NCBI RefSeq assembly: GCF_029688925.1
Contig: NZ_JARUKY010000026.1
Coordinates: 1 to 60,824, forward strand
Length of the DNA: 60,824 nucleotides
Reading direction: 5' to 3'
From: Evansella sp. AB-P1
GTDB lineage: Bacteria > Bacillota > Bacilli > Bacillales > Salisediminibacteriaceae
Below are positions 16,016-24,526 of the stretch, in pieces. The position numbers and the translations under genes are program-made. Position 1 is the stretch's first letter. Each line of letters begins with the position of its first letter. A model generated the notes under the pieces. It saw only the letters and a list, made by a program, of their open reading frames with translations, did not search any database and was not told the origin of the DNA.

Positions 16016-17322
16016 GTACCGATTATGTCCAGTTAGAGGAGTATTCAAAAAATCCGGTTGTTGTTAGTTTTGAAACAAAAGTTGAGTTAACAGAGGCTCT
16101 TTTAGAAATAAGCAAAACAAATGAGACCTGGAAAAAAAAATTAGGCTTAAGGAATAATCCTTTCGAAGTTACAGTACTGGGAAAAAGCCTATTACTAGCC
16201 GCTAAAGGAATAACTGGTTTTTTAAAAATTGGTAAGCTGCAAGTAGAGGTCGTGCCCAAGTTTCTATCAACTTCTAGTAAAGATAATAAATGGAGAATAG
16301 CTTTAACAAGAGCTTTATTTTTAACTGATCAAGAGAATTTGTTTGACGATGATTACACCTTTTCGAGAAGTAGTGATTCGCTTCTCCCAGATCTTATGGC
16401 AGAAACTTTTATTAATTCAGTCGAGAAAGGTTTCTTATTTGGTCTACCAAGGTCATATACAGAGACTCGAGAAGCATTACCTTTTTACAGAGGTACTTAT
16501 GATTCTTCGCGCTTTACAGAACACTTATTAAAGCCTCATTTAATTCCCTGTAAATTTGATGAATTTACAACGGATAATAAGATAAATCAGTCACTTATGG
16601 TGGCTTGTTATGAATTGGCAAAAACAGTATATTCTTCAAGATTATCAGTTAGGTTAGAGCAGCTAGGTAACAGGTTTAATGCAACTTATCTAATTCCTAA
16701 TAAAGTTGAGCTCGAGAACATAGTCCTCCAACCTCAATACAATTATTTAAGCGATGCTCTTCAAATTGCGAAGTTAGTCTTTTCGAATAAAGGTTTGGAG
16801 CATAACGAGGGCGACCTAAAAATTAAAGGATTTTTATGGGACTCCTCCACAATTTTTGAAAAATTAGTGAAACTGATAATATGGACTTATTGTTTAAGGA
16901 GTAAAAAGTATTCTTTTACAGATGAGTCAACAAGTTTAATGCAAATGGCTAGTAGAGTAACATCGCAAGGAAAAGTTTTAATAGATACGACACCTGATGT
17001 TCGAATACTTGAAAATAAACAGACTAAATTTTTACTAGATGCAAAGTATAAGACATGGTCGAAGCAACCAAAAAATGAGGATGTCTATCAAGTAATGGCG
17101 GGGTCGCGAGTTACTAAGTGTCCTCTGTCTGCACTTGTATATCCATTGCCTGAAGATAGGAATGGGGATACGATTATATATAATATTAAGGGGCAAGGAA
17201 TGCCTAAAGTAATATCAACTATTTTTATTGATATTAAAAAACTTGCTTCTGAAAAAGGATTAGATGAAATAATCGATAAATTCGAGAAGGATTTGAACGT
17301 TCTTTCAAACTGTTATAATTAG
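16012..17322 (+). CDS. McrC-like PD-(D/E)XK nuclease subunit
   Basis: 436 residues, ATGA overlap with the McrB-like gene. The N-terminal part is the McrC beta-rich domain ('ITGFLKIGKLQVEVVPKFL'). The C-terminal nuclease has P328-D329 and D343-A-K345 ('DTTPDVRIL', 'FLLDAKYKTW'), fitting the PD-(D/E)XK active site of McrC. McrC docks on the McrB ring and cuts DNA when two motors collide. A terminator hairpin follows directly. All key residues are visible, so it is probably functional. Confidence 0.88.
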   Translation: MSTDYVQLEEYSKNPVVVSFETKVELTEALLEISKTNETWKKKLGLRNNPFEVTVLGKSLLLAAKGITGFLKIGKLQVEVVPKFLSTSSKDNKWRIALTRALFLTDQENLFDDDYTFSRSSDSLLPDLMAETFINSVEKGFLFGLPRSYTETREALPFYRGTYDSSRFTEHLLKPHLIPCKFDEFTTDNKINQSLMVACYELAKTVYSSRLSVRLEQLGNRFNATYLIPNKVELENIVLQPQYNYLSDALQIAKLVFSNKGLEHNEGDLKIKGFLWDSSTIFEKLVKLIIWTYCLRSKKYSFTDESTSLMQMASRVTSQGKVLIDTTPDVRILENKQTKFLLDAKYKTWSKQPKNEDVYQVMAGSRVTKCPLSALVYPLPEDRNGDTIIYNIKGQGMPKVISTIFIDIKKLASEKGLDEIIDKFEKDLNVLSNCYN

Positions 17323-17344
17323 AATGAGTTTAATGAATAAACCT

Positions 17345-17372
17345 GCTATAGGTTGGGGATAACCTATAGCAT
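17345..17372 (+). terminator. Terminator of the McrBC-like unit
   Basis: A perfect 10-base stem GCTATAGGTT / AACCTATAGC with a GGGGAT loop, 23 bases after the McrC stop. The tail is ATATTATT, so the T-run is weak, but the stem is strong. Confidence 0.7.
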
Positions 17373-18291
17373 ATTATTAGCCTCAATCTACACTTATTTA
17401 ACCCGAAAGTTAAAACAATGCTCTAATAGTTACAATATAATATTAAGTTGGTCTATCAATGTTCCTATGTATAATATTTGTCATAGTGAAATATAATTAA
17501 TTCCTTGGAATATAAATCATCCTATCCTTTTAATAAATATCCTTTAATCTGGGGTTTCTTAAAAATTGATGTATATTTTTATTAAAGATACTTGAGGATA
17601 CAATCTCTTGTTATAATAATAAATGATGAAAAATTTAATTTAATGAACCACAAGAATCTTTATTTAATGATGTACAATGTATAATTGCTTACTAGTTATT
17701 CAAGTAATAGAAAACAGGGAAACATTTCCCCTTATATTGCCCGCCAGCTTTAAAATTATTTAATGTTTTTGACTACCCTTTGACTACCCTTTTGAGGTAG
17801 TAAGGTGTATTTCCATGAAATTGATTTCAGCTAAAATCCTTGGGACTTGGGTGGGACATGGGGATCTTGTCCCAGTTGGCTTCAACCTGTCCTGATGTCC
17901 ATTTAATCAAGATTTTTTTGAATAAAGCTACTTCATAGTATCCGTATACTGTGCAGCAGGAGACTTTAAGTAAATCGGGAATTTCTTGAATAAGGGATTA
18001 GGTATTGCATCACTGAAATGAAAATTACCATTAGGATAGTGCATGTCTTAAATTTATTTTTAGTGACTTGTTCAAATAAAAACGTATTACATAAAAAAAG
18101 TGCATGACCCCCAATGATGATGGATCAGGTGAAATTACAGATTTGTATAAGTAGAAGAAGGTTAACTGCGATCCTATTGAATCATTCGGGTGTAAATAAT
18201 AAATTGTTGTTAACATAAGGCATATCCCCAAACCCAATAGGCAAGTGAAGCATATCCTTTAGTGTATAACCATAATTAGGAGGGTTTTGTT
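17373..18291. other. Gene-free border between defence island and repeat-rich region
   Basis: No credible gene in about 900 bases. A short tandem TGACTACCCTT doublet lies near 17770. The first family-B repeat of the window occurs at 17851-17901, followed at 17946-17996 by its frequent companion (TGTGCAGCAGGAGACTTTAA and onward to TTCTTGAATAAGGG). From here rightwards such repeats are common; to the left none was seen. Confidence 0.5.
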
Positions 18292-18627
18292 TTGACTTAT
18301 GACTATTTATATCATCGTTTACCAGATGCAATGAATCAGCAAGTAATGGACGTAAATGATCAACGAATTATCAGCCCAGGGTTTGGAGGAGTGGGGGGAC
18401 CTGTTTTTGGTTACGGTGGGTCAGGATTTGGATACGGTAGACCGGGATTTGGATATGGAAGACCTGGCTATGGTTTTGTTAGCCCTGGAGTGGGATTAGG
18501 CTTAGGATTTTTAGGGGGGCTTGCAACTGGTGCACTTTTAGCACCTGGATTTGGATATGGTAGACCACGACCATACCCTTATTATCGGCCATATCCGTAT
18601 CAACCATATCCATACTACGCTTACTAA
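18292..18627 (+). CDS. Gly/Tyr/Pro-rich low-complexity protein, coat-protein-like
   Basis: 111 residues from a TTG start with AGGAGGG seven bases upstream. After a normal N-terminus (1-28), residues 30-60 repeat units such as 'GFGYGRPGFGYGRPGYGF', then a hydrophobic Gly-rich stretch (62-84 'VGLGLGFLGGLATGALLAPG'), and a Pro/Tyr tail of 'PYPYYRPYPYQPYPY' type. This composition resembles spore-coat or exosporium-associated Gly/Tyr-rich proteins of Bacillaceae, but no family motif is decisive. It stands alone between repeats. Confidence 0.65.
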   Translation: MTYDYLYHRLPDAMNQQVMDVNDQRIISPGFGGVGGPVFGYGGSGFGYGRPGFGYGRPGYGFVSPGVGLGLGFLGGLATGALLAPGFGYGRPRPYPYYRPYPYQPYPYYAY

Positions 18628-18703
18628 ACTTACTAAAGAATTTCAGGAAGAATCGCGGGGAATCAGCGGGACGGTTCTTATGATTCGATATTTAGTGACA
18701 AGT

Positions 18704-18765
18704 AAGGTGCGTGACCCCAGTATAGTAAGGCTTTAAAGTACCGGGGGTCACGCACCATTTTTTAT
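18704..18765. repeat. Family-A-like palindrome (GGTGCGTGACCCC variant)
   Basis: Arms GGTGCGTGACCCC and GGGGGTCACGCACC with a core (AGTATAGTAAGGCTTTAAAG) related to the family-A core, followed by TTTTT. It is a divergent member and a likely terminator for the Gly-rich gene. Confidence 0.7.
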
Positions 18766-18923
18766 GTCAACCTATACAAACTCCTATACCCTTTAAGGCT
18801 CTTAATGTCTCCTTCAGGAGGAATGGATAAAAGTCCTTTTAATCCTGTTATAATTCTCTCTTGAGAGTTTTTATCTAATTTAGCTATGAACTTAACTGCG
18901 GACTTATGGTAAATCAACTAGTT

Positions 18924-18981
18924 AAGGTGCCAGACCCCTAGCGTGCTAAAGCTTTAATATCCTGGTGGACTGGCACCTTTT
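18924..18981. repeat. Family-A interspersed palindrome, copy 1
   Basis: Near-identical to the other family-A copies: AAGGTGCCAGACCCC, core with GCTAAAGCTTTAATAT, then GACTGGCACCTTTT. The arms pair and the ends AA/TTTT give terminator-like geometry in both directions. Confidence 0.85.
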
Positions 18982-19049
18982 CCTGTGAAAATAAATAATA
19001 CTACAATTATTACAAAACTGGTGAAGTAGATCGGTCCCCGTTCGTCCAT

Positions 19050-19856
19050 TTAGACGTCTAAAGCAGCTGCCAAAAGAAAGACAATTTCATAATATAAGTC
19101 TTTTTCATTGTCTTCAAAAAGGGTATCCCTCATTATTAACCAATCCGTTAACTGGCTAGAGCTAAAAATCATCAGTTCCTTCATGTTCGAATCTGTTAGC
19201 AAATCTTTACCAAACCAATCGGTGGGTATACTTCTAGCAAAACAATATTCTGCAATAACCCTGGCTTCACTAATCTCTCTCTCATAAATTAAATCAATGT
19301 CATTTTGATATAATTTAATTGCACCATGACAATATTGTAGTACATTGCATATAAATGAAATGCTATTGTTTTTAAGATTATTAGATAGATCTCTGCTTAA
19401 AGTTTCAATATTATATTCTTTGTAATTAAATAAATTTATATTTATAGGTTCATTATTTTTACGAACTATTGGATCCTGGTTCCAACTTTCCAATGATTTT
19501 ATAACTTCAAAACATCTAAGGAAAATATAATATAATGTAGGGATATTTTCCAATAAATCATCCCTCATGATCAACCATTCTTCAAATTCTTGAGAGGTCT
19601 CATCCAATAAATTTTCCACAAAGGTATAAGTAAGTATTTCATCACTATGCGTTGCATGTGCATTTTCTAAGTTGGTATCTCTAAAGAATAATTTTGTAAG
19701 CACGTTGGCTTCGCGTCTAAGGGACATCTTTTCTTTTTTTCCAATACCTCCTCTGATTGCTGATGCCTGACTAACAATTTCTTCTATTTTACTGATAAAA
19801 TCATCGGAATTATTTATTAGCACTTTTTTGAAAAAGTCTTTATCAATTAAATCCAA
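19050..19856 (-). CDS. Hypothetical alpha-helical protein with internal duplication
   Basis: 268 residues from a TTG start; GGAGGAACT lies upstream, though the spacing is long (about 14 bases). The protein is acidic, mainly helical, without signal peptide or membrane segments. A motif occurs twice: 'EEWLIMRDDLLEN' (around 92) and 'TDWLIMRDTLFEDN' (around 238), each followed by 'LYY', suggesting an ancient duplication of a helical unit. No family recognised. It is flanked by family-A repeats on both sides, so it may be a repeat-bounded module. Confidence 0.65.
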   Translation of the reverse strand: MDLIDKDFFKKVLINNSDDFISKIEEIVSQASAIRGGIGKKEKMSLRREANVLTKLFFRDTNLENAHATHSDEILTYTFVENLLDETSQEFEEWLIMRDDLLENIPTLYYIFLRCFEVIKSLESWNQDPIVRKNNEPININLFNYKEYNIETLSRDLSNNLKNNSISFICNVLQYCHGAIKLYQNDIDLIYEREISEARVIAEYCFARSIPTDWFGKDLLTDSNMKELMIFSSSQLTDWLIMRDTLFEDNEKDLYYEIVFLLAAALDV

Positions 19857-19946
19857 AGTATTTAGTTCCTCCTATGATTATTGGCATACGAACGTATTCC
19901 TTTTTTTCATTAATAGGATAGGATTATTCAAAGTGTTCTATGCATC

Positions 19947-20043
19947 CGAGGGAGGGACAGGAGGGACAGGGACCTTGTCCCGGTTAAGGTGCCAGAGCCC
20001 TAGCATGCTAAAGCTTTAATTTCCTGGGGGACTGGCACCTTTT
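19947..20043. repeat. Family-B element joined to family-A copy 2
   Basis: Family B (GGAGGGACAGGGACCTTGTCCC) at 19950-19982 runs straight into a family-A palindrome (19986-20043). The same head-to-tail B-A fusion occurs at 23640-23705, which suggests the two families move or recombine together. Confidence 0.8.
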
Positions 20044-20398
20044 CCCTCAACTTATACGCAGATGCACCAGTCGAATCAAGATGCTGTACATTAACGATGA
20101 ATTTAAGGTGGGGATAGTTAGTAAAATGAAAAGCGAGGGGACGGACCTCTTGCTTCTTTCGTTTTGCTAAACGAAGGAAGCGCGGTAAATGGGGACGGTT
20201 TGCACTTGCCAGTTTTGTAATAAATGTAATTTTAACATTGGAACTATAGGTAAATTGAAATATAATAGTTGTTAGTAATCTATTGTTTTATAAAAAAGAT
20301 AGATGTGTTATTTCGTGTTATATATAAATTCTATTGTTTAATGAAAGGTTTTATAGTTTGAAAGTAGAATTATATTCTTATCATTAGGGTATACTGAA
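20044..20398. other. Gene-free gap with hairpin
   Basis: Holds a hairpin GCTTCTTTCGTTT / AAACGAAGGAAGC near 20151-20181, next to 'GGGGACGG' words that resemble decayed family-B sequence. No coding region apart from the start of the next small gene. Confidence 0.4.
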
Positions 20399-20647
20399 AT
20401 GCCATCTAAATCGGACTTTAAAACTGAAATTGAAAACCTTATTATGGAGGCCTTAGAAAGTGGTGAGGATTTTATCGATATTACGTCTAAGTGTGTTCAT
20501 GAGAAAGTAGGAGGTTATCCATCAAGGATCCATAATATGCCAGGTTGTTGCGATGCAATGTATGAATTGAAAAAGGAAAAAGATGAAATACTGCATGCTC
20601 CCAATAAAGGAAAAGGAGCAACATTAAAAATCAGGTATTATCTCTAG
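20399..20647 (+). CDS. Small conserved protein (MPxCCDxMY type), function unknown
   Basis: 82 residues. The stretch 'GGYPSRIHNMPGCCDAMYEL' followed by 'DEILHAPNKGKGATLKIRYY' has the look of a conserved small domain I have seen as a stand-alone protein and next to nucleases, but I cannot name the family. The twin Cys and preceding His might bind a metal. The ribosome site is weak (AGGGTA). The stop is followed by an imperfect GCTAAC / GTTAGT hairpin with TTTTTT. Confidence 0.6.
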   Translation: MPSKSDFKTEIENLIMEALESGEDFIDITSKCVHEKVGGYPSRIHNMPGCCDAMYELKKEKDEILHAPNKGKGATLKIRYYL

Positions 20648-20809
20648 GGGCTAACAGTAGTTAGTGCTTTTTTGATTTTAGAGGATTGCAACAAAGGTAA
20701 GGCTAGTAGATATGTATTTAGGACCTCATGTTATAATGATATAAGATTTAGGAAGTTTAATAGAGTATAGAACTATGACAGCTTCGGAAATATACTGGAG
20801 GAATTCCCT

Positions 20810-21109
20810 GTGAAATTGCCAAAATGTTGGTCTTGTAACCACTCATATTACTATATACAAGCAATAAAGTTTTTTTGGTCCAAAGAATGCCCACAATGTG
20901 GGAAAACGCAGCATCTTTCGTCATCTAGTAGCCTAAGAACAATGATCCCAATGATCGTCATTTTATTTTTGCCTGGATATTTCATTAGATATTATTTAGA
21001 CTTGGAGTTTATCGTTTATGTATCTATTGGTTTCGGGTTGTTTTTTACTGCTATGTTAGTCACCCCTTTTTTCTATCAATTTGAGAAAAAAACGAATTTG
21101 TACACCTAA
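20810..21109 (+). CDS. CXXC-20-CXXC zinc-ribbon membrane protein (TIGR04104-like)
   Basis: 99 residues; GTG or ATG-equivalent start ahead of 'KLPKCWSCNHSYYYIQ' with GGAGG upstream. Two CXXC pairs (C6/C9 and C28/C31) are separated by about 19-20 residues, matching the small 'cxxc_20_cxxc' family of Firmicutes. Two transmembrane helices follow (about 45-65 and 68-88). Function unknown in the family. Confidence 0.75.
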   Translation: MKLPKCWSCNHSYYYIQAIKFFWSKECPQCGKTQHLSSSSSLRTMIPMIVILFLPGYFIRYYLDLEFIVYVSIGFGLFFTAMLVTPFFYQFEKKTNLYT

Positions 21110-21219
21110 AGCAATGTAAACTGGCTCCCTCACTCGTCATTCTATTGATTCACTTCCTCACGTGGAGAATAATTACAATAATTGTCCAATCCATCTTAGT
21201 TAGCCCAGGAGGGAAAGAG

Positions 21220-21633
21220 ATGAAAAGTCAATCCTCAAAGTTGTTTATGCGATTAGGTAGCCTGCAAGTCTTCATCGGTATCGGGGCAATCCCAGCAGGA
21301 GTTATGTTTATCATAGATCCCAGTGGAGAAGCACTTGGAATGTCTGTTACTATGATTGAAACATCCCCTTTTCAAAGTTATTTACTTCCAGGATTCATTC
21401 TTTTACTAATTCATGGGATTGGGAGTCTAACAGGAGGAGTCCTATCCTTTTCTAAGAGTAGGGTTGCTGCATACATAGGTATTGCTTTAGGTATAACACT
21501 GATTATATGGATTATTGCACAAGTGTATTGGATGGGGCTCTCTAGTTGGCTACAGCTATTGATGTTTCTATTTGGAACAGTAGAAATACTATTAGCAAAA
21601 GCTTTATTGAAAAAAGTAAAAGGGGCACAATGA
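21220..21633 (+). CDS. Four-helix membrane protein, unknown function
   Basis: The ATG at 21220 follows AGGAGGGAAAGAG and is preferred to upstream in-frame codons. 137 residues with four hydrophobic stretches: 'SLQVFIGIGAIPAGVMFII', 'YLLPGFILLLIHGIGSLTGG', 'VAAYIGIALGITLIIWIIAQ' and 'WLQLLMFLFGTVEILLA'. No motif of a known transporter or enzyme. Probably a small integral membrane protein common in Bacillus. Confidence 0.65.
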   Translation: MKSQSSKLFMRLGSLQVFIGIGAIPAGVMFIIDPSGEALGMSVTMIETSPFQSYLLPGFILLLIHGIGSLTGGVLSFSKSRVAAYIGIALGITLIIWIIAQVYWMGLSSWLQLLMFLFGTVEILLAKALLKKVKGAQ

Positions 21634-21692
21634 AAATAATTCTTGGCCTACTCAGTTCTTGACGGTATTTGAAGATTTTTCATTTGTTTATT

Positions 21693-21911
21693 CTATTTTC
21701 GTAAAGACTTTCCAGTACTTAACTCACACCAATCATCTAATTCGTCATATACTTCCTTTTCCACGTATTTTTTCAAAAAGTCTTTTTTATTTTCAAATAC
21801 TTCCATTACACAATTTTCTAGTAATTTAAATACTTGATAAGTATTTAATTTGAAAACCATAGAAACAACTATTATCTCTCCTAGGTCGACTGTGTTAGCG
21901 ATATTCGTCAT
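21693..21911 (-). CDS. Small acidic hypothetical protein
   Basis: 72 residues, ATG with AAGGAGAGAG upstream. Charged and helical ('LENCVMEVFENKKDFLKKYV', 'EVYDELDDWCELSTGKSLRK'); no known motif. The strong ribosome site supports a real gene. It is convergent with the four-helix membrane protein gene. Confidence 0.55.
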   Translation of the reverse strand: MTNIANTVDLGEIIVVSMVFKLNTYQVFKLLENCVMEVFENKKDFLKKYVEKEVYDELDDWCELSTGKSLRK

Positions 21912-22183
21912 TCTCTCTCCTTTGCTGCAGTCTTTTAAAGCTTCCGTTGCTTTGATATTTCTTAGTAGTATACTTCAAAAGGTTCGATAATATTGTGAAA
22001 CTAATTTTGTATTCTGGCTTTGTGAAAGTAATGTTTAAAAATTCGAATAATTCAGTGATATAGATCACATCGGGGGAACCGGAGTTTACTTTATACTATT
22101 GGTACAGTTGAAAAGTTACTTATGTATATGTGGATAATTTTGTTAGCAGATCTTATGAAACAAACAAAGGTGGTGAATAGGAT

Positions 22184-22384
22184 TTGAATTTAATACCGTA
22201 TTTAATTGTCACTGGCTTATTATGTATCATTGGCTTGGTAACGACGGTCATGATTGGGATAAATCCAAAAGGGGAAGATTATAACAAAAAACAAAAAGAG
22301 CATTTTATTAAGCTTTCTGTTCTTTACATAGTTGCGTTTGTACCAGCGGTCATCTTAACAATACTATATTTCGTGTACTTTTAA
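22184..22384 (+). CDS. Two-helix small membrane protein
   Basis: 66 residues from TTG with AAAGGTGGTGA upstream. Hydrophobic segments 3-25 and 45-66 flank a polar loop 'GINPKGEDYNKKQKEHF'. Function unknown. It lies 39 bases ahead of the truncated haemoglobin gene and may be co-transcribed with it. Confidence 0.6.
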   Translation: MNLIPYLIVTGLLCIIGLVTTVMIGINPKGEDYNKKQKEHFIKLSVLYIVAFVPAVILTILYFVYF

Positions 22385-22423
22385 TGATGATCGTGGTTCA
22401 TTACCAGAAAGTAGGTGTGAAAC

Positions 22424-22810
22424 TTGGAAAGAAAACATCATACATTATTTACGGAAATCGGAGGGCAAGAAACAATTGATAAACTAGTAGATGCCTTTTA
22501 TCCTCGAGTGTACGCCGATCCGGAGTTAAGACCACTATTTGAAGGTGATATGGAGGAAATAAAAAGGAAGCAGTGTATGTTTTTACCACAATTTTTGGGA
22601 GGGCCTGCACGTTATAGTGAAGAGTTTGGTCCGCCAGCCATGAGAGAACGACACTTGCCTTTCGAAATCACTCCGAAAAGAGCTCGTTGCTGGTTAAAAT
22701 GTATGGAAGAAGCATTTAAAGAAGTTGGGATTCATGATACTCCTGCTGGAAAGGCATTTTATTACCGACTAGAGCAGGTGGCCGAAATAATGGTGAATAG
22801 TTCCGATTAG
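22424..22810 (+). CDS. yjbI: Group II truncated haemoglobin (trHbO/YjbI-like)
   Basis: 128 residues from TTG with AGGTGTG upstream. Family marks: 'LFTEIGGQETIDKLVDAFYPRVYADPEL', 'LPQFLGGPARYSEEFGPPAMRERHLPFEI' (the proximal His lies in 'RERH'), and the Trp of 'ARCWLKCMEEAF' at the group II G8 position. Globins of this group bind oxygen and in Bacillus act in oxidative stress handling, often near the disulfide protein YjbH, which is not present here. It is a full-length intact gene followed by a repeat that may terminate it. Confidence 0.92.
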   Translation: MERKHHTLFTEIGGQETIDKLVDAFYPRVYADPELRPLFEGDMEEIKRKQCMFLPQFLGGPARYSEEFGPPAMRERHLPFEITPKRARCWLKCMEEAFKEVGIHDTPAGKAFYYRLEQVAEIMVNSSD

Positions 22811-22825
22811 GAGCGGAATTGGTGG

Positions 22826-22878
22826 TTGCCTGATCCTTAGTGCTGTATAACTTTACCGTACTGGAGGTCAGGCCTTTT
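22826..22878. repeat. Divergent family-A palindrome, terminator-like
   Basis: GCCTGATCCTTAG, a core with TATAACTTTA, then CTGGAGGTCAGGC and TTTTTTTT. It has the same architecture as family A, but with different arms. It sits 18 bases after the globin stop and likely acts as its terminator. Confidence 0.7.
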
Positions 22879-22879
22879 T

Positions 22880-23134
22880 TTTGAATTTATTTGAGTAATT
22901 TTAACAGGTTATGAGGTGAAATCGATGAACCTAAGGAGAGTGAAAATTATGGGGGGATCACTTCTTATTACAGCCGAGATATTGAACAAGACGTGAGAAA
23001 GGACAGGTTCGTATTTATAAGGGAATGTTAAAAAAAGAGAAAGAAGTAGATGGGTTAGTGGAGCTCACGGATTAACAATAAACGATTTCAAACTATTAAA
23101 AAGCAAGTGTAATCAAGAACAGGTTTAAATTGGA
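22880..23134. other. Gap without clear gene
   Basis: Several short coding-like fragments (for example from ATG 22925) are too short or broken to call. No structural RNA recognised. Confidence 0.3.
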
Positions 23135-23190
23135 ACGGTTCTTTATATTCTTTTGCATAATAAAAGAAAGAAAAAGAACCGTCTTTATTT
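23135..23190. terminator. Long bidirectional terminator
   Basis: ACGGTTCTTTATATTCTTTT pairs with AAAAGAAAGAAAAAGAACCGT across an eight-base loop, with TTTATTT on the right. It lies at the 3' end of the leftward GGDEF frame. Confidence 0.8.
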
Positions 23191-23818
23191 AACTTACAAC
23201 TTGATTTTTCCCTTTCCTCTTCCCAATAAGTAGCTTTTGATCTGCTTTATTAATAATACTTGATATCGATTGTTCTTCTTCGTATGCAGCTACTCCTAAT
23301 GTAAGTCTGATTTGTAAGTCGAAATTTTCATAGGTAAACAAATGGTCATTAATTTTATTGCGTAAAGATTCAGCGAGTTCTCGTGCTGCAATTTCTGTTG
23401 TTTTTGGTAAAAATATTAAAAATTCCTCACCACCCCAGCGAGAGACTGTTCCTCTTTCATTAATATGACTCTGAATGATCAGGCTAGTTTCCAAGAGAAC
23501 CTGGTCACCACAAGCATGTCCATATTGATCATTAAACAATTTGAAATCATCAATATCCGCAATCATAATGGAAAAAACTTCTGCATTATTTTCGCTTATT
23601 TCGAGCTGATTCGCTAGCTTCTTGTACATGCTTCTCCTAGAGGGACAGGAGGGACAGGGACTTTGTCCCAGTTTTTTGCGGTTAAGGTGCCAGACCCCTA
23701 GCGTGTTTTTCCAATTGTCATCTAGTAAAATTCTTAGTCTGGCAGCTTGTGTAAGGTTTTTTTCTTGTCTTTTTTCACGCATTCTGAAACCAACTTTTTG
23801 CTTATCAAAATTAATCAC
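23189..23818 (-). pseudogene. Chimeric GGDEF pseudogene fused through interspersed repeats
   Basis: The 209-codon frame is a patchwork. Residues 1-25 ('VGFRMREKRQEKNLTQ') look like the start of an Xre regulator. About 26-38 is a short unrelated piece. About 39-61 is translated from the joined B and A repeats (23640-23703). From 'RRSMYKKL' on it is a GGDEF diguanylate cyclase domain with 'IADIDDFKLFNDQYGH' and the GGEEF signature ('RWGGEEFLIF'). The usual DxLTGLxN start of GGDEF domains is missing and has been replaced by the repeat. Catalytic residues survive, but the domain edge is cut, so activity is doubtful. I call it a pseudogene created by repeat-mediated rearrangement. Confidence 0.8.
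23634..23705. repeat. Family-B plus half family-A element inside the GGDEF frame
   Basis: GGAGGGACAGGGACTTTGTCCC followed by GGTTAAGGTGCCAGACCCCT and GCGTG, where the family-A copy stops halfway. It lies exactly between unrelated protein pieces. Confidence 0.85.
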
Positions 23819-23937
23819 CTGCCTTTAGTGTATCTATATGGGGGAGGGGATAAAGATTTTTGATATGACTGCTTATTTAAGGCCTTATACGGTTTAGAGA
23901 AATGCTATTTCTCCAAAACTTTTGAACCGAGGGGTAT

Positions 23938-24176
23938 TTACCATTTCTCATCATCCCATTTCTGTTTACCAGCAAAACTCTTTTCGTGTATCTCATAAAC
24001 ACAACGTTTCTAGATTGTCTAAGCGTAAAGCAAACTCGGAAGCGTTTCGATCTCCTTAATATGATGTACATTTAATTCAATGCGTTTACATTCCTCGCAT
24101 TCATACTGTCTCGTTTTAATGATTTTTCCCGTAATGCCTTCCACAATGAAGAATTGTAGAATCGTCTTTTTTGTTC
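23938..24176 (-). pseudogene. Phage-type HNH endonuclease, frameshifted
   Basis: On the minus strand, three frames together spell a phage HNH nuclease: 'RRFYNSSLWKALREKSLKRD' (frame 1), then 'YECEECKRIELNVHHIKEIE' (frame 2, after loss of a base near 24108), 'EFALRLDNLETLC' (third frame) and 'YEIHEKSFAGKQKWDDEKW'. The two CxxC-type Cys, the HH of the active site and the closing W-D-D-E-K-W are typical of terminase-linked HNH proteins. At least three frameshifts make it a dead gene, a sign of an old prophage or mobile nuclease. Confidence 0.75.
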
Positions 24177-24296
24177 CTTTGTTTTATATTCCAATTGTAA
24201 ATCTCCATGTAATTAATAATGGTATGGTTACGAACATCGTTTAGTAATTCCTATTTCATACATGTGTATCACTCCAAATAAAAGAGCCACCCTAAA

Positions 24297-24400
24297 GTGG
24301 GACATAGGGACAGGGACCTTGTCCCAGTTGGCTTCAACCTGTCCTGATGTCCCTCTATTTTGTATAACAGTTACTGCACAGTAAGCGATATACTGTGGGG
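24297..24400. repeat. Family-B element with tail
   Basis: GGGACATAGGGACAGGGACC TTGTCCCAGTTGGC is followed by the tail seen at 17851 (CAACCTGTCCTGATGTCCC) and a decayed ACTGCACAG...ATACTGTG companion. Confidence 0.8.
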
Positions 24401-24468
24401 GAGAACGGGGATGGTTCGGAACCAGTGAAAAAATGGTCATTTTCGAATTCTGTATTTTTTAGGAGTTA

Positions 24469-24525
24469 AGGTGCCAGACCCCTAGCATGCTAAAGCTTTA
24501 ATATCCTGGGGGACTGGCACCTTTT
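24469..24525. repeat. Family-A copy 3, at the broken edge of a DUF697 gene
   Basis: A full palindrome, AAGGTGCCAGACCCC to GACTGGCACCTTTT. The coding sequence of the DUF697 remnant begins immediately after it. Confidence 0.88.
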
Positions 24526-24526
24526 C

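Noticed and set aside
17760-17790. Attachment-site duplication (TGACTACCCTT doublet)
   Set aside because: No matching copy found at the other end of the defence block and no integrase gene; too little to claim an att site.
18031-18237. 68-codon leftward frame
   Set aside because: Weak coding character and no ribosome site; overlaps decayed repeat sequence.
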